64,000 nt of DNA from Candidatus Nitrosopelagicus sp. (GTDB taxonomy: Archaea > Thermoproteota > Nitrososphaeria > Nitrososphaerales > Nitrosopumilaceae). The DNA lies in assembly GCA_028242535.1 (NCBI GenBank), contig JAOJYB010000002.1:1-64000 (forward strand). The letters are read 5' to 3'. Under the pieces are notes generated by a model. That model worked only from the letters and a program-made list of their open reading frames with translations. It was not told the DNA's origin and did not search any database. This document shows positions 18,556-31,393 of the stretch, piece after piece (position 1 is the stretch's first letter; every line of letters starts with the position of its first letter). A program made the translations under genes and the position numbers.

Positions 18556-19563
18556 ATGTCTAATGGAAAAATTGCAGGAATTGCTATTGGCACACTTGCC
18601 ATTGGTATTGCAATCGGATTTTTCATACCAACTGATTCTGGAATTGAACAAACTGCACCAGTACCTATGATGCAGACTGAATCAGTAGATTATGGTATTG
18701 ACAAAATAACAATTGGATTCATTCCTTCTGAGAAAGCAGATGAACTAACGCCAAAAGCTGAATCACTTGCACGCTTCTTAGAATCTGAATTTGATGGTAA
18801 AGTCGAAGTTGATATTGTTGTTCCATCTAATTATGAAACGATAATTGAGGGATTGAGATTTGGACATATCCATGCAGCATTTATGGATACAGGACCTGGC
18901 TGGATTGCACACGACAGAGCAAACGCTGAAGTTGTAATGGCTGAAGTAAAGAAAGGCAAAGTCGGATACTATGCAACAGTCTGGCAGAGAGCTGATTCTA
19001 ATTATTCATCTATTGATGAAGCAATTGGAAATAAAGTTGCATTCACTAGCATTACTGGCTCATCTGGATTCATCCGGCCAATCGGAACTCTTGTAGATCG
19101 TGGATTAATCACTGTTGAAGGTGACGATATAATTGCATTGAAACAAGCATTGGATAACTCATTTGAGTATCATGTATTTGGTGGTGGATACAAAGCTGCA
19201 CTAGAGTTACTTTTGAATGGTTCTGTAGAAATGGCATTTGGCTCTGATATAGCACCGGGAAAATATCTAACTCCAGACCAACAAGCACAACTCAAAAAAG
19301 TTGACACACTTGGATTAGTTCCATCTCACGTGTTTGTAGTTTCTGATGATCTATCATCTGAGACAAAACAACATTTGGTGGATTCTTTGGTTAAACTCAA
19401 TCACCAAGATAACAACCAAATCCTCAAAGATGTCTATGGCGCTGATGCATTGTTACCAACAACTGCTGAAATGCATATAGGAAACTTTGGACAATATCTT
19501 GATTTGTTGCCTGGAATTGAACAAGCAACATTTGATAAGAAAAACTACGACGCACCAAAATAA
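18556..19563 (+). CDS. phnD: Phosphonate/phosphite/phosphate-type ABC transporter substrate-binding protein
   Basis: N-terminal signal/TM, TIGFIPSEKADELTPKAESLARFLE, PhnD-like SITGSSGFIRP; followed by ATPase and permease. Confidence 0.88.
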   Translation: MSNGKIAGIAIGTLAIGIAIGFFIPTDSGIEQTAPVPMMQTESVDYGIDKITIGFIPSEKADELTPKAESLARFLESEFDGKVEVDIVVPSNYETIIEGLRFGHIHAAFMDTGPGWIAHDRANAEVVMAEVKKGKVGYYATVWQRADSNYSSIDEAIGNKVAFTSITGSSGFIRPIGTLVDRGLITVEGDDIIALKQALDNSFEYHVFGGGYKAALELLLNGSVEMAFGSDIAPGKYLTPDQQAQLKKVDTLGLVPSHVFVVSDDLSSETKQHLVDSLVKLNHQDNNQILKDVYGADALLPTTAEMHIGNFGQYLDLLPGIEQATFDKKNYDAPK

Positions 19564-19610
19564 TCATTTTCCTTTTTTTATTACTAATCAATTTTCTCAC
19601 GCACAAATTC

Positions 19611-19632
19611 TTATTCTATATTCTTAGAATGA
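19611..19632. promoter_or_regulatory. Inverted-repeat operator upstream of phnC
   Basis: TTATTCTA-TATTCT-TAGAATGA; same element as at 18483. Confidence 0.7.
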
Positions 19633-19689
19633 ATAATGGTTTCATCTAGATTTATTGCTTAGATCTCATTGACAAATTTTGAATAGTAG

Positions 19690-20499
19690 TTGGATATGAA
19701 AAAAAATACCTCAATTGCAACATTATCTATAATTCAGATGCGTGATGTATCTGCATCTTATGATTCACAAAATTTTGTACTGAAAAACGTATCAATGAAT
19801 GTAAAACGAGGAACTAATTATGCAATAGTTGGAGCGTCTGGTTCTGGAAAAACCACTCTGCTAAAACTGATGAATGGAATGATGATTCCAAGTAGCGGTG
19901 TTGTTTTGTATAATTATCAAAAACCAGATCTAAAAAATAAAGAATACAAAAAATCTATTGCTAAAATTGGTTATATTTCGCAAACCTTGGGTCTAGTAAA
20001 AAATTCTAGTGTTTTAGATAATGTCTTAATCGGTGCATTGCCTAGATTAAATGCGGTAAAATCATTCCTCAAAATGTTTCCTAAAGATGAAATTGATACT
20101 GCTCATGAAGTTCTAAATTTGGTAGGATTAGATACAAAATCAAATCGAAAAGTTCACATGTTGAGTGGTGGCGAAAAACGTCGTGTTGCGATTGCACGTG
20201 CATTGATGCAAAAACCTGATATTTTACTAGCTGATGAAATTGTATCTGAATTAGACTCTGTCACAGCTAGAGAAGTAATGGATGTCATAAAAGATGCACA
20301 AAGAAAATTCAAACTAACTGCAATCATGATACATCATGACATGAATCTTGCTCTTGAATATGCAAATAGGGTGGCGGTCATAAAAGATGGGGATAAAGTG
20401 CTTGAAATTGGTGTTGACGGTGAACAAATAATTGATTTTCAAACAGGTGATTTGACACAAGAAGAAATTATGGAGATGTACAATGAACCCAAAAAATAA
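19690..20499 (+). CDS. phnC: Phosphonate-type ABC transporter ATP-binding protein (possible ATG start 19696)
   Basis: GASGSGKTTLLK, LSGGEKRRVAIARAL, Walker B ILLADEIVSELD. Confidence 0.9.
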   Translation: MDMKKNTSIATLSIIQMRDVSASYDSQNFVLKNVSMNVKRGTNYAIVGASGSGKTTLLKLMNGMMIPSSGVVLYNYQKPDLKNKEYKKSIAKIGYISQTLGLVKNSSVLDNVLIGALPRLNAVKSFLKMFPKDEIDTAHEVLNLVGLDTKSNRKVHMLSGGEKRRVAIARALMQKPDILLADEIVSELDSVTAREVMDVIKDAQRKFKLTAIMIHHDMNLALEYANRVAVIKDGDKVLEIGVDGEQIIDFQTGDLTQEEIMEMYNEPKK

Positions 20500-21274
20500 T
20501 CTTCTAATCGGTGCAATAATTGCAGTCGTAGTTGTAATGTCTTATGATGTTGGAGTTGATCCTATTGCATTTGTCGACGGTTTACCAAATCTTGGAATTG
20601 TTCTAAAAGAGATGACTGAATTTGAATCTGAACATTGGGGAATTGCATTCTGGGCAATGCTTGAAACAATTGAAATGGCATTTATTGGAACACTTGCTGG
20701 CGTTATGATTTCATTACCTCTTAGTATTTTTGCTGCTAGAAATATTTCTAGCAAATATGTCTACGTACCATTACGTGCGTTATTAGCTGCAACAAGAACA
20801 TTTCCTTCTATCTTGTGGGCAATTCTTTTTGTAATTATGGTGGGCCTGGGACCTTTTGCAGGAATTCTTGCTATTACCCTCTATACAATTGGATTCATTA
20901 GTAAATTACAATACGAATCAATCGAAGCTATTGACTATGATCCTGTGGAAGCAACCACTGCTATAGGTTTATCAAAAATTCAATTAATTCGTTATGTCAT
21001 AATCCCTGAATCTGCACCTCATCTCTTAAGTCAAATTTTGTACATGTTTGATTATAATGTAAGACAGACAAGTATACTTGGAATTGTAGGTGCCGGTGGA
21101 ATTGGTTTTTACATAATTAATTATATCAAGTTCTTTGAATATGGAAAAGCAGCAGTTTTCATGCTGGTAGTTTTAATTGCAGTTCTTGCAATTGATTGGA
21201 TTAGTGTAAAGATTCGTGACCGTTACATCATGAAAGCACAACACGGGCAACAAGTTAAAGTTAAAACAAATTAA
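20483..21274 (+). CDS. phnE: Phosphonate-type ABC transporter permease
   Basis: RTFPSILWAILFVIMVGLGPFAGILAI, EAIDYDPVEATTAIGLSKIQLIRYVIIPESAP, GAGGIGF. Confidence 0.92.
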   Translation: MNPKNNLLIGAIIAVVVVMSYDVGVDPIAFVDGLPNLGIVLKEMTEFESEHWGIAFWAMLETIEMAFIGTLAGVMISLPLSIFAARNISSKYVYVPLRALLAATRTFPSILWAILFVIMVGLGPFAGILAITLYTIGFISKLQYESIEAIDYDPVEATTAIGLSKIQLIRYVIIPESAPHLLSQILYMFDYNVRQTSILGIVGAGGIGFYIINYIKFFEYGKAAVFMLVVLIAVLAIDWISVKIRDRYIMKAQHGQQVKVKTN

Positions 21275-21401
21275 CATGATAACAACGTGGAATTGCCGTC
21301 ATCATGCAATGTGAATCGCATCTGCAAAAACGACAATACTAATACGCTTCAAGAATTAATATAATACGCCATATTTTTTAATCATAAAATCAATACAGAG
21401 C

Positions 21402-21626
21402 ATGGATTCATGTGGATTGGATGCAATTTTACTTCCCTCAATGTTTGCAATAAAAAATAAAATCATTGGAACGCCATGTTATGAGGATCCATCTTGTATT
21501 GGATATACGATCGTTGCTTCCCTCGGTTTGTCATACGTAATATATCGAGTTCTAACACGAAAAATGAGCAAAAAGGGTAGACGTGAGGCATTATTGAAAT
21601 TCTTTTTCAGAGACACCAAAAATTAA
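21402..21626 (+). CDS. Small membrane-associated hypothetical protein
   Basis: 74-aa ORF with one hydrophobic segment. Confidence 0.55.
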   Translation: MDSCGLDAILLPSMFAIKNKIIGTPCYEDPSCIGYTIVASLGLSYVIYRVLTRKMSKKGRREALLKFFFRDTKN

Positions 21627-21650
21627 ATACACATGAGTTAGACGAGAGTT

Positions 21651-22022
21651 ATGCCTGAATTTGTAGAAGAAGAGACTGGAAGACGTCTATATCATGAAAA
21701 TGAAACTACTCTAGAAATTGAAAAGGCAATTGCTAAGAAATTTGTCCCAAAAAAAGGTGATGTAACATCTAGTTACATGCATCGTGATATGGATGAAGAA
21801 GAACCATTTGATGTTGATCGTGCAGCTGATGCAGAAGGAGTACCAATATTACAAGAAAAATCAAATTTATCTCTTTATGATGTAGAGTACAAGCTAGATG
21901 GATTAAAGGTGGTCCCGGTGGATAAAAATACGGGTAAAGTTTTGGATGAAAAACAAGTAGTAACACTACGAAAACAGTTATTGAAAAACTGGAGATTTGA
22001 GGACGACGAAGACGATGAGTAG
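21651..22022 (+). CDS. Acidic hypothetical protein
   Basis: 123-aa ORF, C-terminal FEDDEDDE. Confidence 0.65.
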   Translation: MPEFVEEETGRRLYHENETTLEIEKAIAKKFVPKKGDVTSSYMHRDMDEEEPFDVDRAADAEGVPILQEKSNLSLYDVEYKLDGLKVVPVDKNTGKVLDEKQVVTLRKQLLKNWRFEDDEDDE

Positions 22023-22131
22023 TGTTTGTGAAGATCTAGAAGTAATTCAACAGCAAATGCTAGCAAATGTCATTGCACGAATGAGAAAAGAATCAAAAAC
22101 TAAAAAAGAAAAATTAATTGCAGTTCAATAA
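22015..22131 (+). CDS. Candidate 38-aa small protein overlapping the preceding stop (not in ORF track)
   Basis: Read manually: MSSVCEDLEVIQQQMLANVIARMRKESKTKKEKLIAVQ*; overlaps 8 nt with 21651..22022. Confidence 0.45.
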   Translation: MSSVCEDLEVIQQQMLANVIARMRKESKTKKEKLIAVQ

Positions 22132-22279
22132 TGCCTTACTTTTTATTAGAGAAATTATCTAGTCAATTTAGTGGGGGGTAACTTTGCTTAAAATCCAAAG
22201 GATGTTAACTCCTATCCTTAACGGCAGGTACCATTCTGTCCTCACTATTAATTATATACCATAAGTTCATTGATTCTTT

Positions 22280-22681
22280 ATGACTGATTCTGTTTATGAT
22301 CTTCGATGTATTGAAATTCAACATCATGATGGTGTAAGGTTTGCTGCAATCATTAATCATGATGGTCAAAAAATTGCAGGTGGCTTCACTGAAGGTGTTA
22401 GTCCGTATGAAGGTGATGAAGAAAAACTTCATAATTTTTACAAATTTGCATTAAACATTTCATTAAGAACTGATGGGCTAAACAATTCACTTGGTGCATT
22501 AAATTACATTGCATCCAGACGTGATAAAGTAATCTTAATCAGTTTTCCATTTCCTGTTACCACAAATATACTTCTAATATCTGCTGAACCAGGTCTTGAT
22601 ATTGAGAAACTAGCAGAAAATGTTGTTAAAATATTTTCAGGTGATTCATCTGGATTTACAAAAACACTTGCTGACGACTAG
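22280..22681 (+). CDS. Thaumarchaeal DUF6659/roadblock-like protein
   Basis: VRFAAIINHDGQKIAGGF, about 130 aa; resembles the 2015..2437 product; TATA-like ATTATATA at about 22251. Confidence 0.6.
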   Translation: MTDSVYDLRCIEIQHHDGVRFAAIINHDGQKIAGGFTEGVSPYEGDEEKLHNFYKFALNISLRTDGLNNSLGALNYIASRRDKVILISFPFPVTTNILLISAEPGLDIEKLAENVVKIFSGDSSGFTKTLADD

Positions 22682-23334
22682 TCTTTTTTTCCTACTACAT
22701 GAATGAGTTCTTTTAATTGTCTTCTTAATTTTGCAGGTCTTTTCTTAATTGGATAACCAATACATAGTATTGATGTGGGTCTAAGATCGGTTCCTATAAT
22801 TTCTTTTACTTTCTCCTCATCAAACATACCAATCCAAATACTGCTTAGTCCTAATGCAGATGCTGCCAATTGAGAATATGCTGCGGCAAGTGTGGCATCC
22901 TGAATTGAGAACTTCATTATAACTTTAGGAGAAAAGTCAAGTTTTACCCTAGATGGGTTCATACAAAAAACCAAGACTAGTGGTGTATTCACATATGGTT
23001 GATTATTTGATGCCTTGACAAGTTTTTCTTTTGTTTCTTTATCACTTACGTAAAAAATCTCGAATCCTTGAAAATTTCCTGCTGTAGGGGCAGTATCTGC
23101 AGCAGCTAAAATTTTATCAATCTTCCATTTTTCTACTGGATTTTTGGAAAACTTTCTAGTTGAACGTCTATTTGCCATAACTTTGAAAATATCTGTACTT
23201 GCCTTTTTTTCTGGCTTTGCTTTTAGAATGGTTTCTAACAATCCTAATCTATCAGATAATTCCTCTCCTGCATCATCCTCTTTTGGTTCATATCCTTTAG
23301 GCCATGAACGTTTAGTGTCTATTTTTTTATCCAT
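22678..23334 (-). CDS. Nitroreductase-family protein
   Basis: MANRRSTRKFSKNPVEKWKIDKILAAADTAPTAGNFQGFEIF; ASALGLSSIWIGMF. Confidence 0.92.
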   Translation of the reverse strand: MDKKIDTKRSWPKGYEPKEDDAGEELSDRLGLLETILKAKPEKKASTDIFKVMANRRSTRKFSKNPVEKWKIDKILAAADTAPTAGNFQGFEIFYVSDKETKEKLVKASNNQPYVNTPLVLVFCMNPSRVKLDFSPKVIMKFSIQDATLAAAYSQLAASALGLSSIWIGMFDEEKVKEIIGTDLRPTSILCIGYPIKKRPAKLRRQLKELIHVVGKKD

Positions 23335-23368
23335 AGCCTTTCTTTAATTCTTAAGATAAAAAATTTCC

Positions 23369-24682
23369 CTATCTCTTAAAATTTGACGCAAATCGTTCTG
23401 TAGCCTTTTTCATCTCTTTAACATCTGATATAGAATGTGCATCTGAAAATGCACCTAATTTGCCTGGCAAAAAGAAGATACCGTTTCGTGCAATCATCTC
23501 AAAATGATAATTAAATAGTCTTGCTGAGTCACATTTTGCTGCATCTACTGCATTGTTAATCTCTGTCATTCCATTTCTAGGAAAATGTGTCATGAATAAT
23601 GATCCTTTTCCTGTAACTATCGCATCATGAGAAAAAATTTTTCTAAGCATCTTTGTTGTATCTCTTCCTAGTCTATCCAGTTTTTTATAAAGTATATTTT
23701 TCTTATTTTTCAAAACATCAAGTGTTGTATCTCCTGCTATCATTGTTAATGGATTTGCAGAAAATGTGCCTCCGCCGATGTAGGTTCTATTTTTCTTTGA
23801 ATTTACAGAGGTATTGGCATGTTCCATAATTTCATCTTTCCCACAAATCACTCCAATTGGAAATCCTCCACCTACAATTTTTCCAAGTGTTACTATATCT
23901 GGATCAAGTTTCATAGTTGGATAAATACAACCATATCTGAATCGAAATCCTGTAACAATCTCATCTAACATAAATAATGCATTATTTGTTTTTACAATTT
24001 CTTGTATTCCTTTAAGATATTCTTGTGTGGCTGGTATTGCCCCTCCTCCTCCCAACACAGGTTCAATTAAAACTCCTGCTAAATCCTTCTTTACTGAATT
24101 TATAATTTTTAATGATTCTTGTAAATTATTCAAAGGTAATGATACAATATGTTCCTCATCTGTTAGTCCTTGACTTTCTGAAACATCAAATGGCCAGTTC
24201 ACTGTTTTTAGTAAATCTGTTGTATATCCGTGCCATCCTCCATCAATTTTTGCAATAATTTTTTTACCAGTTACTGCACGTGCTAATCTGACTGAATACA
24301 TTGTGGCTTCTGTACCAGTTGATGCATAACGTATCTTTTCTGCTACTGGAACTGCTTTTGAAATTTTCTCTGAAAATGAAATTGCATTTTCATTTGATGT
24401 TCCGTGCATCCAACCTTTCTTTAATTGTCCTACTGCTTTCTTCTGAATTTGTTTTTGTGCATGTCCTAAAATTAAACTCCAGTGCCCCATCCAGTAATCG
24501 ACATATTTGTTAGAATCCACATCTTCGAGAAATTTACCTTCTGCAGATTTTGTGATAAATGGATATGGCTCAAAAAATCTAATATTATGATGTACTCCAT
24601 TAATGTGAACCTTTTTTGCTTTTGTAAATAATCTGGCAGACTTCCTTGTTTTTTTCCTATAAGCCTCTTGTACACTAGTCAT
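23369..24682 (-). CDS. Class III aminotransferase, glutamate-1-semialdehyde aminomutase-like
   Basis: [56 protein letters not shown] (PLP Lys). Confidence 0.88.
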   Translation of the reverse strand: MTSVQEAYRKKTRKSARLFTKAKKVHINGVHHNIRFFEPYPFITKSAEGKFLEDVDSNKYVDYWMGHWSLILGHAQKQIQKKAVGQLKKGWMHGTSNENAISFSEKISKAVPVAEKIRYASTGTEATMYSVRLARAVTGKKIIAKIDGGWHGYTTDLLKTVNWPFDVSESQGLTDEEHIVSLPLNNLQESLKIINSVKKDLAGVLIEPVLGGGGAIPATQEYLKGIQEIVKTNNALFMLDEIVTGFRFRYGCIYPTMKLDPDIVTLGKIVGGGFPIGVICGKDEIMEHANTSVNSKKNRTYIGGGTFSANPLTMIAGDTTLDVLKNKKNILYKKLDRLGRDTTKMLRKIFSHDAIVTGKGSLFMTHFPRNGMTEINNAVDAAKCDSARLFNYHFEMIARNGIFFLPGKLGAFSDAHSISDVKEMKKATERFASNFKR

Positions 24683-24808
24683 ATCCTATCTGTTTTCTCT
24701 CCTTTCATTATATTACTGATCGCCAAGAATGTCTTTTTACGCCTACATTTTGAATGGTTTATAATGTCTCCTACAACTCAAATTTTCGCATACGTAACGC
24801 TTTGGCGG

Positions 24809-24897
24809 CGCCTTTGATGAAGTATGGCAAGATGCCATTTTGTGATTTAGAGGCCTCCAGTTACGCATACAAAATGAGGATCTGATCATAAAGATCA
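24809..24897 (+). other. Structured 5' external transcribed spacer of the rRNA operon
   Basis: GCCTTT/AGAGGC enclosing perfect hairpin ATGGCA-AGA-TGCCAT (24823-24837); second hairpin TGATC-ATAAA-GATCA (24883-24897). Confidence 0.5.
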
Positions 24898-24907
24898 AAT
24901 CTGAGAT

Positions 24908-24934
24908 GTGAAGATTATGTGCATTCCGTTAATT
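24908..24934 (+). other. 5' arm of 16S rRNA processing stem
   Basis: AAGATTATGTGC + TTCCGT + AATT pairs with AATT-ACGGAA-A-GCACATAATCTT at 26468-26490. Confidence 0.85.
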
Positions 24935-24989
24935 CCAATAATAGAAATTAGTTGTGCAAAAAATGTACTTTAAAAATAAAATAATATAG

Positions 24990-26461
<1,472 letters not shown>

Positions 26462-26467
26462 AGAAAG

Positions 26468-26490
26468 AATTACGGAAAGCACATAATCTT
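26468..26490 (+). other. 3' arm of 16S rRNA processing stem
   Basis: Complementary to 24911-24934; G-U pairs extend it outward to GATGTG/TGCATC. Confidence 0.85.
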
Positions 26491-26569
26491 TGCATCGCCA
26501 TCGATGCATTACATCATGAAAATGATGTGAGAAGGATGTAGCCGACTACCGCACTAGTTCGGCAATGAT

Positions 26570-26604
26570 CGTCATGCATGTGTCTTGTGTAAATTGTGGC
26601 CGTA
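26570..26604 (+). other. 5' arm of 23S bulge-helix-bulge processing stem
   Basis: CGTCATGCATGTGTCTT-GTGT-AAA-TTGTGGCCGTA. Confidence 0.93.
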
Positions 26605-26611
26605 ATTGCCG

Positions 26612-29600
<2,989 letters not shown>

Positions 29601-29605
29601 ATCGG

Positions 29606-29640
29606 TACGGCCACAAACATAGAAAGACACATGCATGACG
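29606..29640 (+). other. 3' arm of 23S bulge-helix-bulge processing stem
   Basis: TACGGCCACAA-ACAT-AGA-AAGACACATGCATGACG. Confidence 0.93.
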
Positions 29641-29656
29641 TTTCATTTTTGATTCT

Positions 29657-29672
29657 CCTAGTGTAAACTAGG
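29657..29672 (+). terminator. Hairpin just downstream of the rRNA operon
   Basis: CCTAGT-GTAA-ACTAGG, perfect 6-bp stem with GNRA loop; role as terminator or 3' end is inference. Confidence 0.5.
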
Positions 29673-29765
29673 CATTTCAAAAACTATCATTATGAAAAAT
29701 AAAAAAAGAAAATTGGTAGTTACTTGATAATAGATATTAAGAAAATTAATTTAAAATTACTAGTC

Positions 29766-29960
29766 TTACTCTACACTTTTCACATTTACTGCATTTGGGC
29801 CTTTTTCTGATTCACCAATCTCGAATTCGACTTTATCCCCATCTCTGATCTGACCTTCAATGTTTGTCTTGTGAACAAACAAATCTTTGTCTTCACCTTC
29901 ACGTTCGATAAACCCGAAACCTTTGGTTTGGTTAAACCATTTTACGGTACCGTTTTCCAT
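29766..29960 (-). CDS. Cold-shock domain protein
   Basis: [34 protein letters not shown] (RNP1 KGFGFI, RNP2 LFVH). Confidence 0.97.
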   Translation of the reverse strand: MENGTVKWFNQTKGFGFIEREGEDKDLFVHKTNIEGQIRDGDKVEFEIGESEKGPNAVNVKSVE

Positions 29961-30006
29961 CTTATTTGTTCGTAATTCTTAGTCTATTTATATCTGATTT
30001 TTATGA

Positions 30007-30083
30007 TTAGGTAAGACTAATAATATTTACATAAAATTAGGTAAAACTAACTAATTATTACAAAAAAACTTAGGAAAACCTAA
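30007..30083. promoter_or_regulatory. Three phased TTAG-N6-CTAA dyads in a divergent promoter
   Basis: TTAGGTAAGACTAA (30007-30020), TTAGGTAAAACTAA (30037-30050), TTAGGAAAACCTAA (30070-30083). Confidence 0.7.
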
Positions 30084-30122
30084 AAAAAATACACTTTATT
30101 AATGTAGGGGGTAAAATAAAAT

Positions 30123-30413
30123 ATGAAAATAGAAAATAGATTAAAACAAACTGCTTGGACTAGATTTTGGTCTTGGTATGAAAGACATATGACTGAGTCG
30201 CTTGCCCTAACTGCACTCATAATCTATATGCAAATTCCACATATGGTTTGGAACGCGGATCTATACCTGGAAGCTGGAATGATTAGTCATGTACATCCTG
30301 TACTTGATTTCTTTTTGTATGGTGTAGATTTGATAGAAATTTTTCCAATGATCAATATTGGATTTCTAATCTATTCTAGAATTAGAAAAGCACAAAATTC
30401 AAAGAATGGATGA
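30123..30413 (+). CDS. Small membrane protein, divergent from csp
   Basis: 96 aa with two hydrophobic segments. Confidence 0.7.
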   Translation: MKIENRLKQTAWTRFWSWYERHMTESLALTALIIYMQIPHMVWNADLYLEAGMISHVHPVLDFFLYGVDLIEIFPMINIGFLIYSRIRKAQNSKNG

Positions 30414-30415
30414 TC

Positions 30416-30721
30416 TTATGCATCTGGATTATTTTTCATAAATTCTTTCAAAGCGATCTTCAAAGCTAATGTTTCAATTTTTTGGGATTTTTGTCCCGCA
30501 AGAAAAAAATCTGTAGAATCTGAATTTACTAGTATTGAACTTGCTCCATCTTCCATCTCTATTTTTGCAGTTGAGCTATGTTCTAAGACCTCTATAATTT
30601 CCTTCAAATCCTCGTGTCTTAGATACAATGTCTTTTCATCATCATCTGTAAATAACCATGTAATTCTGCATCCTTTTTCTCCTGGCAAATACGGTGTATC
30701 GATCTTGAAATCATCTGACAT
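30416..30721 (-). CDS. Hypothetical protein
   Basis: 101-aa ORF with soluble composition. Confidence 0.65.
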   Translation of the reverse strand: MSDDFKIDTPYLPGEKGCRITWLFTDDDEKTLYLRHEDLKEIIEVLEHSSTAKIEMEDGASSILVNSDSTDFFLAGQKSQKIETLALKIALKEFMKNNPDA

Positions 30722-30827
30722 GAAAATGTATTATTTCATGAGTTGAAAAGTCTATTCAATACATTCTACATAGTCTGTTTATTCTAATCTTTGACTTTAA
30801 AATATACATGAACAAAATAGTATAAGA

Positions 30828-31385
30828 TTGGATATACTACAATTAGCTGAAGAGTATTATTATTACACATTTGTAGTAGTATTTGCCATTGGTCTTTTAC
30901 AGGGCTCAATATTAGCTCGTGGAATAAGAAAAAAATTCCCTAAATTAAAAAAATATGCAAAAGGTGTATCAATAATCGTTCTAATTTTATTCTCAATTAA
31001 CGCGGCTGGAAATATCTCAAAATTTGTAGAGCCCGCAAAAGTTGAATTTACTGAATTTATGATTCCTGAAACTCCGGAAGATGCATTTCTATTACTCATT
31101 GACATGCTGGGATTAAATGCTGGAATTATAGCTGTAACTGGAATTTTCATATCTATTACTTTGATACTTTTATTTAGATTTGCAGATCTGAATCCAATAT
31201 CCCGTTATTTTGTTTTTACAATCAGTGTAATCGTCTTTATAATTGCCATGTTAGGAAGATTTACTGATTATGTTCCCAACACTTTTCAAATTATTTTGTA
31301 TGTCATGTATCAACTTGGTATGACTCTTGGAATATTTGCTATAATGCGTAGACGAGAAAAAGATTCTCTGGATAATTTTAACTAG
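30828..31385 (+). CDS. Multi-pass membrane protein
   Basis: 185 aa, about five hydrophobic segments; non-ATG start likely. Confidence 0.7.
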   Translation: MDILQLAEEYYYYTFVVVFAIGLLQGSILARGIRKKFPKLKKYAKGVSIIVLILFSINAAGNISKFVEPAKVEFTEFMIPETPEDAFLLLIDMLGLNAGIIAVTGIFISITLILLFRFADLNPISRYFVFTISVIVFIIAMLGRFTDYVPNTFQIILYVMYQLGMTLGIFAIMRRREKDSLDNFN

Positions 31386-31393
31386 TTTTATTT

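Noticed and set aside
23369-24682. Calling the class III aminotransferase hemL
   Set aside because: GSA-aminomutase-like motifs are present but no heme-biosynthesis context; a paralogue with another function cannot be excluded without a tree.
24809-24887. Independent C/D-box sRNA in the rRNA leader (UGAUGA ... CUGA)
   Set aside because: The C box lacks the leading purine and there is no terminal stem or clear guide; kept only as a leader-structure observation.
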